A stretch of DNA of 64,000 nucleotides. Source: Riptortus pedestris. Its lineage: Eukaryota > Arthropoda > Insecta > Hemiptera > Alydidae. The first letter of the stretch is position 1. Each line of letters begins with the position of its first letter. Under the pieces are notes generated by a model, which did not search any database, was not told where the DNA came from, and worked only from the letters and a program-made list of their open reading frames with translations. The stretch lies in contig CM032228.1 of the NCBI GenBank assembly GCA_019009955.1, forward strand, positions 181,685,001 to 181,749,000. Reading direction: 5' to 3'. A program made the position numbers and the translations under genes. Positions 25,863-40,337 of the stretch are shown here, in pieces.

Positions 25863-28169
25863 GTAACCTCTGTCTGTACATTGCTTTTTTCGCAAAATTT
25901 CACGATAACTTTTCGTTTCACATGTCATAGACACCATAACTGCATTTTGTTTCTTTCGTGTCTGTTTGTTTGTTTGTTACCTTTTCACGCATAAACGGCT
26001 GAACCGAATTTTATGAAACTTGGTATGTATATTACTACTAGCCCAACTTAGACTTTAGGCTATATTAATATTCTCTAAGACAAACAGGAGTGGGGGTTAT
26101 AAGGGAGGCCTGAAATTAAAAATAGCGATATTTCGTTTCCTATTGGTTTTTCGGCAGATATGAACATAACAAAAGTTGTTTATTTTGATATTCAGAGTAA
26201 CTTTTGTTATATGCACTTTTGTCGTTTACCGAAGTATAAATGAGTTATAAACTAAAAACTATAGCGGGAGTCATTAATTTTATTGGACTCAAAAGACTCA
26301 ACCGAACTAAATAAAACTCGGTATGTTTATTAGTGTTGACGCCTTGATTTTCATAAGCCATACCAACATTCCTAGGGACAAGCAGGAGTGGGGATTGTAA
26401 GGGAGACCTGAAATTAGCAGTAGTGATATTTCGTTTCCTATTGGTTTTTCAACAAACATGCACATGACAAAAGTTGTTTATTTTGTTATTTTAAGTAACT
26501 TTTGTTATATTCACTTTTGTCGTATAGAAAAGTATAAACGAGATATACACTAAAATCTAAAGCGGGAGCCAACAATTTTGTTGGGCACTAACGATTGAAC
26601 CGGACTTAGCAAAACTCGGTGTGTGAATTAGCATTAATTCTTCCATGATTATAAGCTATATTAAACATTTTAGGTTCAAAGGGGAGTGGGGATTATAAGA
26701 GAGGCTGAAATGAAAAACTCACTTTTTATATTTTCTATTTGTTTTTCGGCAAATATTCTATTTGTTATATTTCCAATAGAAATATAAACTATAAGAGCAT
26801 TTCCATTATTTAATTTGTATAATGTATCTCGATGTTATTGAAACAAATATGTAATATAATAACAATTAAACGTTAATGGTAATGTCATCATGACAAAAAA
26901 CAATATGCGTTTAAACACGATATGATATTTTCAGGGTACCTCTATTATTTAATTCCATCCGGTAGATAAATTATAAAATAATGTTTTGCATCAATAATAT
27001 AAGTAGAAGAATGTTGAGAAGTCTCATGCGGGAGCGGAAGATGACGGGAGCCTTACCAGTTAATTGAGTTTACTTATTTCCCGTCTGGCATTACTGGAAG
27101 CAATTTCCAGTGAGATTCACTATTACAAATATAATCTTACGTGCAAAACTTTGCCTATACTATGTGAGCTCGGATTGGCTTTTGAAAGGATATATGTTCA
27201 TTATAGATGATATTTAATTGTAATAAATGCTACCCATGATTATGGTTTGAACTATTGAAAAACGGTGAGTCAAAAAGTGTAGAGGGATAGATTAAGAACA
27301 CATTTTCATTTATCCTTCAAAAATAAAATTTCTATTCTATTAATCCCCAAAAGTTACCCTTCAGGGTTGGCGATTTCGGAAAATCATTACGTCGTGGAGG
27401 GAAGTGTAATTGTACACATTGAAGTCTTACTATCAAAATACCAGTTGAGAATGATTTCCCGGGCATCGCCGGGTACCTTAGCTTTTGTGATATTCATTTT
27501 TGTCTTTTAACAATGTATACATATATGAGATATACACTATAAACTAAAGCGGGAGTCAACTATTTTATTGGGCGCTAACGATTGAACCGAACTTAACAAA
27601 ACTCGGTATGTCAATTAGCATTAATACTTCCATGATTATAAGCTATATTAAAATGTTTAGGTTAGAACGGGAGTGGGGCTTATAAGGGAGGCCTGAAATA
27701 AAAATTCGCGATATTTCGTTGTCTATTTATTTTCGTCAAACGTGCACATAACAAAAGTTGTTTACTTTGTTATTTAGAGTAACTTATGTTTTATACATTT
27801 TTTCGGGAACAATGTATGAAGCAAATAATTTGCGTATAATATTGATATGCTCATCACTTCTTTCCAATATGAACTACCAGGTGCCTCACATGGAAAAATG
27901 AATTTAAATCTATGTTAATATTTTGACCTTAATAATTCAAAGCTATGCATAATGCACAGAAGACGGGAAATATGACAATATGGAGGACAGTGAAGTCTTA
28001 CTTAATTTTATTATTAAAAAAATCCAATCCAACGACGGGTATAAACCCTAAACACTGGGACGGGTAAATGTCAAAATATTGCGCAAAGTAATAATAATGC
28101 CTTGCCAAAAAAATACCATCACCGTTCAGCCTCAAATGAATTCCCTGGCGAAGCCGGGTATCTGAGCTA

Positions 28170-28213
<44 letters not shown>

Positions 28214-31200
28214 TAATAATTTGATTGATTGATATAAAAATTATTCTGATTCATTATAAATGAAGTATATATAGTAGTATATAGTTTTCAATAAAATGAA
28301 TATGTTATACCCTGATGTTTTAGTTATTGTTTTTCTTCCTGGTGAGCCATTGGGCAGACCTGTTTGTTTACATATGAGACGCTTTTCGCTGACAGGGGAA
28401 AGATTTCTTATTGCCCATGGTATTTATGCACTTAATATTCACGGTGGTGTTGTGTTAACAGTATGTAGGTTTATCTATTATGAATCTTCACGAGGGAAAT
28501 CTGCTTAGTTTACGCAGTCTCTGCGTGACGGACCTTTTTTATTAAGAGATAGGAGTGGAAAAGTCTGATTTATTGCAGCCAGTTCCTTCCACTATTATGA
28601 TGCACAACCATATCAATAGGACCAATTTTGGGCAATATAATTAGTAACTTTTACTTAATTTCTTTGAATAGAATAAGGAAGATGTTCTTCAAGGACCAAT
28701 AATAAATAACAATTTCACAATAATAACATCTAGCTTTAAAATGCTTTAAATGAAATAACATACTGTACAAATATATTTATAAGAGTAATGCAGAGTACTT
28801 TAAATGTGATAAGATTGGTATTTAAAACAAGAATTTTAAATAATTGAATGCATACATTTTAAATAAGAATCATTCTTTGCTATTTATTATACTTTTTCTT
28901 TCCAGTAGGTCCTCATAAATTTAGTTACACGGACATAGAACTGTTATAAAAATAGCCGTTGCAACTTGAGTAAACTACACTCATTTTTGTTTTCTTGATA
29001 TTTAAAAAATATATATATGCATTATAATAAAGACAATATTAATAGTTATTTTAATTGTGAACAATTAAAACATATTATACCTCAAATTTGTGGATTCATT
29101 ATCATTGGGTTCAGTTTTAACTTCTTCCTCAGTTGTTCCTATTTCAACTTCATTGCATACTTCCATACTAACTTCTTCTACTTCCATTTTCACAGTAGGT
29201 TTTTTATCTTCTACATCAGAATTTCCTTCAGTCTTTACAACAACTTCATTTTCAGCATTAATACTTGTAACATCAACTTCATTTTCATCAGGAGGTTCTA
29301 TTTTAATTTTTGGTTTAGTATCTTCAACCCTACCTTCCAAAACAGCTCGCAAGGTCTCAGTTCCAGAACTTATCTTTTTGTCTTCAAGTGGATCAATTTT
29401 TATTGTGTCTGGTAATAAATCTAACAAATATAAAACAAATCATTGTAACAGACAGACATTTAAGGTCTATAATAAGAAACACATTGCACAAATATCAAAT
29501 ACTTTAAACAGTATAAGTATGAAAAATCCTTCCAAAATCTGACTAAAATAAATTAAAAAGAAGTTGTCCCCTTTATTCTACCTCACAATGGTTGATGTCA
29601 GCCAATTCAGGTTTAGTTAATAAAAGACTACAGATTTAATTGGTTATAATTCATTGTGAATTCCAATCATATCTTAATGATACTAACATTACATTAAAGA
29701 CAAAAGATAAACTATATCTTTATATAAAATCACCATAACATAAATTATTCAAAATAGCCACTAGTTTAAACGGCTAAATAATATGCTATGTTGGATAAAT
29801 TAAGTAATATTTGCCATAGGTATATATATAAAAAAAAAAAAAGTGTTCAGATGATATAATTGAGACTCCAAAAATAGCAGATTAAAGAAATCACATAAAT
29901 TAAACCTTTGATTTAATGGTGAAAAAAGGATACCTTAACCCAAAAAATTATTTTCAATGTTTATGACCTAACTGGAAAACACAATATTCATTCCATTAAT
30001 TCATCCTCAAATTAATGATTTTTAAATCATTGTGATATGTCCAGATTTAAGACCTTACTAATAAGTAAACTACATTTAAAAAATAATTATTGAGCTTAAT
30101 TGGATTTTTAATATCTCGGAAATTACTTAATAGAATTATCTTATTAAGTTTTCATTATTTATTTAAGATCTTTTCTGACATTGAAGAGGAGGAAAAAGTA
30201 ATCAAAGGTGAGAGTACTTACTTTCATTAGAAGTTTTTGGGAAAAATCCCATTTTCACTTTTAAAAAAGAAAGTTAAATGTTCACTTCAATGTTTTTCAA
30301 CCATATTAGGGGTATTTATGCAACCTTTATTATATTTATTCAGCAGGTATAAATGCTACACTCATAATTTACGTGACTACACCAAGCCATATAGGAACTT
30401 GATTGTAGGATAGGGTCTGTTATACTCTGCTCTTACAGTATACTTAAGCCATACTTAAGTGTCCATTTTTTGTACAGGCATCCGTCATTGTAATGTTCAA
30501 GTTTGGCTCCTGGTTTATATTGTCATATTTATTTTGTTTTCTTCCTATTCTGTTGGTTAAGTATTTTGTTTTTTAAGGAATCATTACAAGAAGTAACAAA
30601 CAAAAGTGAAAACAATGGTGACCTTACTGTATCAAGAATAACTTTTCCATAACATTGGCACATAGATAAAGAATTGGGTTGTTCACTTAAAATTCTAATA
30701 TATGTGGCATATTACACAATATCAAGTTGCATGAATACTCCTCATGAGGAAAGCATATAATCAAAATATAGCTCATTCTGTGTTTAACTAATAGTTTTTA
30801 AATAAGTTTGTTGAATTAAAAATCAAAAAAGTTACAGGGGTTTAATCCACTATTTTCATAGAACAAAATTGACAATAATAAAAATTTCATAAGATAAAAG
30901 TCGACTAACTGGCTGAAAATGAAGAATATAAGAATATCCAGCAACATTTTGTAGATTTTTCTGGGTAATTATGAACAGTTTCTGGTAATGTGAATCTTTG
31001 GAGACACTGACAGGCCATCACTTGTTTCTGAATGTTGAGAACATAGTTTTTATTTTATCCTTTAGTCCTTTGTCTATCTTTGCTATGGTACATTTTTACA
31101 AATAGAATGATGGCAAATGTATTCTATTTCACTGTTTTCATTATTCTTTGACGGTTATTCCCGTATTACATAAATTATTCATGACACCATGACTATATAT

Positions 31201-34200
31201 GTTAATTTTGAATTTTTCCATTGAATGTGTCTATTCAATTTACAGTTTCAGGGACTTTAGTATTCTTTTTAATGGTATTTGAAATTAATACTCTTTTTAC
31301 CAAATTTCCCGTAAGGGAAATATATCTAGTTATATATATATAGTTTAGTTAAAGCAGCCCCTGCTGGACATTTACCATATTTTTATGGGTTGGGTAATAA
31401 TGGGAATCATATTCAGGTAGCAGTAAAGGAATTTGCAAATTAAAGCAATTTTGGTTTCTGAAAATTGTAGGGTAAAAGACAAAAATAATAATAACAAATA
31501 CATTGTACAGAGAAGTAAAGGTCATGTTAAAAATGCCTTAGATTTTTGGATGCAGAACTAGGAATGAGAAATAGGTAATAAATGCCATGAACTAGACAGC
31601 CACCCCATTCTCAAAATAAAAAAATGGTTACGGAAACTAGGAGAGTATGACTAGAAAAACCTTTGTAGGAAACATCATATCACAGCCAATACCCTGGAAG
31701 ACTGAGAAAAAAATACTTTGGAATATGACATAATGGGTCTAGAAAGATCAATTTATCTTGGCAAGAGATACAATGGATATATAATGTGTTGATTAAGAAG
31801 AGTAAACCTGAGTTCTTATATTATTAAAAGAAGTTTTTTTTCTTACTACTGTGTTAATGATAAGCCCTAATATATAGAACGAGTATGAAAAAGAAAAATG
31901 CATGAGAATGAAACAGAGTTGTATAGAGAAAACATAAAAATAATTGCTAAAAAAGAAAAAAAAACTACCTCTGCAGCCCTCCCCAACGTAAAAAAAAGTA
32001 AAAGTTACAATGGGAGATATGTTATAAATAAAAATAATTCATACCTGAAAGGTTAGGTACAATATTATTACTCCTGGCTGTGTTTGCTTTCCTAAGAAGC
32101 AAAAGAAGTTCCTGCCTCAAAGCAAATCTTTTAATGCACACAGGAGAGTAGCAATCAGACTTTGAGGATTGAATATCACATATTTTTGAATAGCACTTGT
32201 ATTGCTTTGCCTCTTTGTTCATAACAGCATATGCATTTTTAACTGTTTGAACTCTCCTTCCAATAGCTGTGAGAATACTCCTAACTTCTTTACTCAGAGT
32301 AACACTTCCTGTTCCTTTTACACCAGTGTTATTATTGGTCTGCTAAAACAAAATATTTTTATCATTAACAAAAAAAATTCTTTTGATAAATACAATGACT
32401 TAAAACTAGTTTACTGCTCATTTTTTATTACTATAGGGGCCACACATTTTTTTTAGATACCTTTTATTCACAAAGCAACTACTATACTCACAGCAAACCA
32501 ATAAAATATCCTAAAAGGTGACGTGGTAAATGTATAAAGAGAGACTTTTTCTGCTCCCCTCCCCTATGAGGTAGAACATTCCACAAAACAAAAACTCATT
32601 ATAAAGAGAAAACCACTGACCTATATCAAAAATATTAAAAGGTACTCAGTCTACACCAGTGGAAAGGTTATCACTTTTAAACAATACTAAGGCCTGTTCG
32701 AGTTGTATATATCAGTTAGGAAGATAAGTATCTAAAGACGACAAAAAAATACCCAAATAGAAGAGTCTACAAACATAAAATATTTTTGAGAACTAAATAT
32801 TAATCAATCCTCTGAAGAGAACAGAGGTTCAGGCCATAGAATACCGAAAAAGTTATAAATACACAAAGGGAATGATACAACTTATCAAAAAGATTTATAT
32901 CAGAAAAATGTTGTGTAAAACACAAAGAGAATGATTACATGACAACTTAACAAAAAGATTTATACCAGAAAAATGTTATAAAACACAAAGAGAATGATTA
33001 CACAACAACTTAACAAAAAGATTTAAATCAGAAAAATGTTATAAAACACAAAGAGAATGAGTATACGACAACTTAACAAAAAGATTTATATCAGAAAAAT
33101 GTTATAAATACACAAAGAGATTGATTATACAACAACATAGGCATTTTTTTTTTTTTTTAACCAAGCAGAACTTATCGAATTTAGCACAATGAGTTAGTAA
33201 TAATCACTCAAATGAATTTGGACATTGTTAAATGGATATTTTCGTATATCTCATTTAGAACATTAGTTTGGATACTGATATGGTAAATCTGAATTAAAAT
33301 CATGCTTGTCAAATGCGTGCAAGTTGCCAACATTGAGCAGTTTAAAATCACAATAACAGTTGTTAAGTACTCCAATTAAATTAATGTGAACAATATTAAA
33401 CCAAAACGTGTATTACTTACTTGCAGTAACTGCTTTTCTTCAAGGAGTTTCAAATGAGTACGCCTTGCAAGAAATTCATCTAGCTTTGATTTTTTTGCTA
33501 CTTTAGGATAATGCAACCTCCCTGGAGTGGTAAGAGCCTTAGTAATATTGATTTCCTCAAAGTGAGATATTGGAGGGTAAACTTTGAGATTATTGTAAAA
33601 ATCTAGAAAAAAAAACAAAATAGAAAAATTATTAAATCACAATCATGTGCTAATTACTGCAGTCATTTCATTATATTTAATAGATATATAGTGTTTTATA
33701 CACTATCTTAAATTGCTCAGTTTAATCCACAGCTATAATATTCGAATTTCAGACACTTAGGCTCTGCAAGTTCTCACTTAATTTATAAAACCACTTTTGC
33801 CTACTCCTTCACTTGCCTACCCAGTGCACCATGCAATATATTTTCTGACACCATTCTCTGAAAATGCTGCAACCAGTGCTATTGGCTATCCATAAGTGAA
33901 AAGTTAACATCACACTCACTATACAATCCCACCAGTTCGGCATTGCTTCTCTCCTCTATATGTACTGCTCTCTCACACCTCAAATATCTTTCTCGGGGTT
34001 CTTCTCCTTCAGACCAGAAGGGCTCTACAATTTTCCTTCACTAGTGTCCATATTTCACTTCCACATATAAATATTGGATTCTTCTGCTGTCCATGTAAAT
34101 TCTTCCATAATCAGATCAATATGTAGTCAGAATATGCCATGACCTGTGTTGGCTTGCTATAAATGGTAACAATTTTTTATTTATTTTGAGATTAACATTT

Positions 34201-37200
34201 CCTTGGAAAGGTTAAACATTATAAGTGATAATTGGTCTTCTCATCTTTTGCCAGTGATAACCCCATAGCCATCAGTCTCCAACTCAGATTTTAAAACAAC
34301 TAAAAGTTCCTTCCAGAGTTATTCTCATCAATTTGTTAAGCTTATAAGATATTCTCAATGACTGTAATGCCTCCAAAAACTTCAGTCTGCCACACTCCAA
34401 TATGCCGGTCAGAACTCAGTGAAGAGGTCATGTAATGCAGATCAACATCATGTTCATGAAGCACTTTTAAACTAGAGGAAAGATGGCCTGTGGTCAATAA
34501 TCTAGAGCAAAATTTTCTTGGGTACTCTCCCAAAACGAAATTCGAAATATCTCCGTTACTATACGTCGGATCGAAAAATTGTATAGAACCAATCTTATTG
34601 TAAATTAAATTTACTATAAATATTGGTATATACATTTATTCTATATCTTGAATATTAATCGAGATATTTGCATTTTTATTAAGTGTAGCGGACGAGCTAT
34701 GGTTCCCGCCGAAAGCTAGTTCGGCCGTTTCCATAACTGATCGGCACTCGAGATTTCTCTATTGTATAACTTTACATGGGAAATCTGTTTAGTTTACGCA
34801 GCCCCTGCGTGACGGACTTTTTTTTATATCCACTTTATGTTACTTTGGCTAATTGGGACGGGCTACTTACAGGGAACCACCCATCTCTAGCCAGGGTGGA
34901 CCCAAGGAGTTTATTTAATGAGTCCGTCACTAAATAAATTTCTACTGTCCAGGATGGGAATCGAACCCGCCACTCTAGGTTTACCATATGGGATTAAGAC
35001 AAACACCCTAACCCATACGGCCAACCTGAGCCTCCCATAACTCTTGAAGAAACACAGGGAAAAATCCCTAATGAAGAAACACAGTGGTGGGTTGACCTTC
35101 ATAAACCTCACACCCAACAAACTGTACAGTATATATACCAGCCATTGATCAATTCATGTATGCATCTGGTTGATGGTAAATATTATTCTTCCCTATATAT
35201 TTTGAAATTTAAATTACCTAATGACAATTATGCTTCGAATTTTCATCTTACATCTTGGCCAGACATTCCTTTTCATAGTCTACACCCTCATAACAAACTT
35301 GTATCTTAGAGTTTCTTCCCTTTACCCTAATTCTGCTGACCTTGCCATTGGTACATTACTATCCCAATAGTGCATGCTGGAGAGACTATTCTTAACCTTT
35401 AGCCAGGGAATTTCCTTTATAATTACGCATCACAGAACGAGTGTAATCTCTTTCACTAGGACGTGTCTGTACGTCACACCCGGAGAACGTGATTTCATAT
35501 TATTTTTTTATTTATCCTTAAATAAATGAAAACTAACTAAGGTACCCGGCGATGCCCGTGAAATCATTCTTGACTGACTAATGATGTCATTTTCATAGTA
35601 AGACTTCAATGTGTACAATTACACTTCCCTCCACGACGTAATGATTTTCCGAAATAGCCAACCCTGAAGGGTAACTTTTGGGGATTAATAGAATAGAAAT
35701 TTTATTTTTGAAGGATAAATGAAAATGTGTTCCTAATCTATCCCTCTACACTTTTTGACTCACTGTCTTTCAATAATTCAAACCATAATCATGGGTAGCA
35801 TTTACAGTAAGACCTCGATTATCGGAACCTCCATTATCGGAACGTTCAGTTATCGGAACCATTGGCCTGAGTGTTGTTCCCAATTGTAAGATTAGTTCTA
35901 AGAACAAATTATATCGGAACTTCAGTTATCGGAACCAGTGTGCTGGCCAAACACAAGGGAATGGCTCGTTAGTGATAAACATGACTTTGGCTACATAATT
36001 TTAAATGACGATGGGATCCTAGAATCAGTTCAAAATGAACTAACTGATAATATCGAGGAAAATGAAGAGGAAACAGAGGACGATCTCAGAGTCCCATCCA
36101 ACACAGAGGCACTCGCTGCTGCCCAGACACTTATGGCATGGTTTGAACAACAAAATGAGTGCAATCCAACTGACCTGTAATTGGTAAAGCGCCATACTGA
36201 CCTAGCTGCAAAGAAGAGATCATCTTCATTGATTCAAACCAAAATAGACAATTATTTTCGTTAATTGTAATAACATAGTCTACTTCTGTACCAAATACAT
36301 ATTTACATATGTACATATATGTATGCTTAAATTGATCATAGGATTTATGTGAAGACGTCTGTAATAATGATTACATATACATATGCAATGTTCTACAAAC
36401 ACATATTTTATTTATATTTAGTGTTCTTTTTTAGATTAACTATGTATTTTCTTTTGGATAAACAAATATATGTATATTTTTTAAACGAATATAGTACATT
36501 AGCCTGTTTTTGTGTGTTGTTCGATTATATGAACTTTCGATTATCGGAACCACTTGTGTTCCCAATTAGTTCCGATAATCGAGGTCCTACTGTATTACAA
36601 TTAAATATCATCTATAATGAACATATTTCCTTTCAAAACCCGATCCGAACACATATAGTTTAAGCATAGTTTAGCACGTAAGGTTATATTCGTAATAGTA
36701 GATCTCAGTGGAAATTACTTCCCGCAATGCCAGCATTTTACCGGAAATAAGTAAACTCAATTAACTTTATTAGACTCCCGACTATTTCTGCTCTCGGATT
36801 AGAGTTATCAACATTCTTCTCCTTAAATTCTTGATTCAAAATATTATTGTAATAATTTATCTACCTGATTAAATAATAGTGTTACCCTAAAAATAATTTC
36901 ATTTATATTCAAAAAGCTAGTCATGGGGAGGAGATCGTAGCCATCCCTGCAACCTAAGTACGAGGGTCGCCCAGAAAATAAGTTCCGTTTTGGTCTGTAG
37001 GGCGGTAGGAGTGGTTTTTGCCAAATCCGACAACACCGCTCGAAAGAGGAGAGATGGGGGACCTCAGTCGGTCAATTACCAACGTCAGGGCAGATAGTTG
37101 AAATGGAGCCCTCCATGTCACGTCCCGCCACCTCGATCCCCGTTCCCTCTCGAGTTGTTTTGCGGGGAGTGATTCAATTTCTTTATGCACAGGGTTTCAA

Positions 37201-40200
37201 ATCAGTTCAAATTCACGAACAGCTCATTTCTGTTTATGGAGAAGGTGTAATGAGTGAGTCAATGGTGAGGAGATGGGTTGGTGAATTTAAGGCGGGAAGA
37301 CATTCACTTGAGGATGAAAGTGGGAGAGGCAGACCCTCAGTTGTGACGGACGAAATTGTCGCAGAAATCGACAATGCAATTCGCAAAGATCGTCGTTCAA
37401 CCCTGGATGAAGTTTCCCAGACATCTCACAATCCCTCATCCATGAGATCGTCTCGGAAAAACTTGACTTTCGGAAAGTTTCCGCCCAGTGGGTCCCTAGA
37501 GAGCTGACCCAGAACACAAGGAACAACGAGTGACTGCAGCTCGAGAATTTTCGGACCGCTACAGAACTGATGGGGACGCATTCCTGAAGTCTATCGTCAC
37601 TGGAGATGAAACCTGGGTGTCACACTACACTCCAGAAAACAAAAGACAGTCCATGCAATGGAAACACCCCACCTCCCCAAGTGCCATAAAATTCAAAGTC
37701 GTGAAGTCAACCAGGAAAATCATGGCTTCTGTTTTCTGGGATCAAAAATGAATTCTCCTCATTGATTTTTTGCCTCAAGGTGAAACAATTAACGCCAACC
37801 GCTACTGTGAGACCCTGAAGAAGCTTTGTCGGGCCATACAGAACAAGAGGAGAGGAATGTTGACTTCCGGTGTTTGCCTCCTCCAAGACAACGCTCGGCC
37901 TCACGTTGTCGTTCCACAGCGCAACTTTTGGATGAGTTTGGTTGGGATGTTCTGACCCATCCACCTTACAGTCCCGACTTGGCCCCTTCAGACTATCCCC
38001 TATTTACCAAAATGAAGGCGGAATTGGCGGGAGAACGTTTCACAAGTGACGAGGAAGTGAAAGAAGCTGTCACGAAGTGGACCAAGAAGGTGGCGGCAAG
38101 CTTCTACAAGGAAGGAATTTCGTAGCTCATTTCGCGATATACCAAATGTATTGACGTCGCCGGGGATTGCGTGGAAAAATAATACATATTTTCAAAATTA
38201 ATACCTGTAAGTTTAAATTTTTTTCAATAAAAACTTGATTTTTTTTTTTAAAAACGGAACTTATTTTCTGGACGACCCTCGTATACTTTAAACAATCATA
38301 TCGAGTTTAAACGCATATTGTCTTTTGTCATTATGGCATTACCATTAACGTTTAATTGTTATGATAGTACATATTTGTTTCAATAACATGAAGATATCGG
38401 AAATAAGATAATATATTACCAAAATCAAAGAGTTTGATTCCCTACTACTTCCGTTATCACTCCTTGGGGAAATTCAGCATGATTTTGCTTAAATAACACA
38501 TTATACAAATTAAATAATGGAAATAAGGGGGGCAGATATTTATAATCTCACTAATCCGAATCATAATTAGAACTAAATAATCGAAATAGATAAGACGAAA
38601 ACATAACATCATTTGTCATAATATGCCTATCAGTTTCCCTGTATCAGATCCATTGGAGAGACATTACATCTTCAATACATAATGCCAGTACAGATTTTAA
38701 AGTTACGTGCTATATGCATTCTGTACAGTAAGATCAATTCCTATTTTGATTTCTTTATCCCTCAATACCACCAATCAGATCTGATGTCCCCCCCCCCATA
38801 ATAATTGGTCCCTTGGGGGGACTATATTTTTTGACCATCAAAATTCTTTCATTTTACTTAGTTAGGTTCAAATGACATAATACTTACTAATATTTGTAAC
38901 ATCTGCCAATGCATTAAGAGCAATTCTTCGTTCCTCGGGATTTTTTGAATCCTTCTTCTCCATTAAGTAATGATAAATAGGAGGATCAACAGCAAGAATT
39001 TTGAGTCCCTGGTCATCTGAAAAGGAGAAAAATTATATTAAGTTAAAAAGGAGAAAAGTAATAATACAGCTGCCTGCATGAACCTTGGAGTTTTATAACA
39101 CATCTTAAATAAATGAAACCATGAAATATTTATGAGGTCTAGGTACACTGGATATTGAAGATTAGGATATAGACCCTAATCAATTAGTACAAAAGAAAAT
39201 AAATAATGTAAAGAACTACAATAGCATTCAAAAATTTATTATTTGAAGAAACAAAAAACTATGTTTTGCAATAAAACCAAACAAATTGTCTTAGAAAAAA
39301 AAAAAACGTTAATATTGGGCTGGCAAATAAGTTCTTTCGGTTTTTTGGAGTGAAATAAAACTCAGTATATTATAGACAAAATTTATTTTAATCAGAAATA
39401 TATTGACCATTATTTAATACAACTTTTTCCCATTTTTCCACTAACTGTATAATGCAATGTTCATAGAATGTCTGGGGTTTACTGTTAAAAAACTGATGCA
39501 AGTAGTTTATGATGTCCTCTTCCTTTTGGAATTTCATTCCATTCATGAAGTTCTGCAGAGGCTGGAATAAGTGGGTCACTTGGAGGTAGGTCTGGTGAAT
39601 AGGGAGGGTGGGGCAAAAGGTTCCATCCAAGGCATAATAATATTTTATTGCATAATAATATTTTGTGGCCAATGAGGTGTGAGATTAGCGTTGTCTTGGT
39701 GAACCACAACATCCTACCGATTTGTCAGTTCTGGGCATTTATTTTTAATTGTTTCATCCAGTTTTGTTATTGTGAGCAGTATAGAGGAGTTCAATCAATT
39801 GTTTGTCCTGATAGCAATAGCTCATAGAAAATAACACCCTTGAAATTCCACCATAAGGAAACTATTATCTTCTTTGGATGCAATTCCGGTTTTGACATTC
39901 TTCTAGAAGCCTCACTACTAAGTCCTCAAAATTTTCTATGGGCTATATTATTATAAAATATCCATTTTCAATCTCCTGTTACCAATCTTTACAATTACTC
40001 GTACTTTCTTATTATCAGTACTTATTCGTACTTTCTTGTTCTCAGTAAACCCCCATTTCAATTTATCATTTTTACTTAGAAATAGAAAATATATCGGGAG
40101 AAGAAATCAATAGTCTCATGCCAGCATAAAAGGGAGAAATGTGCTTAGTTTACACAGCCCCTGCCTGACAGACTTTTCTTTTTAGCATATTTCCCGAAAG

Positions 40201-40300
40201 GGAAATCAGCTATTGAGGTCGTAATCATGACACGATTTTCGCAAAATTTCTTCAAATGTCCATTGATTCTACCCAGATGACGAAAATGAGGCCCGTTCAA

Positions 40301-40337
<37 letters not shown>

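Larger units (their letters stand above)
35533..38530 (-). mobile_element. Helitron copy, minus strand, carrying two nested transposons
   Basis: The 3' end on the minus strand reads CGGGCATCGCCGGGTACCTTAG (hairpin; CTAG changed). The flanking pieces 35540-35802, 36595-36958 and 38284-38420 match, in reverse and in order, the uninterrupted Helitron at 26760-27483. The two gaps are a Tigger-like element and a mariner. Confidence 0.75.

Noticed and set aside
25613..25994. Three overlapping open frames over TG/TA tracts
   Set aside because: Low-complexity translations of a microsatellite.
29090..29542. 150-residue plus-strand open frame
   Set aside because: Antisense of E(bx) exon 14; Ser/Thr-rich because the sense strand is Glu/Val-rich.
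32862..33140. CRISPR-like array
   Set aside because: Contiguous 63-bp units without spacers in an animal genome: a minisatellite.
37287..37964. Minus-strand frames over the mariner
   Set aside because: Antisense shadows of the plus-strand transposase, which carries the recognisable DD34D motifs.
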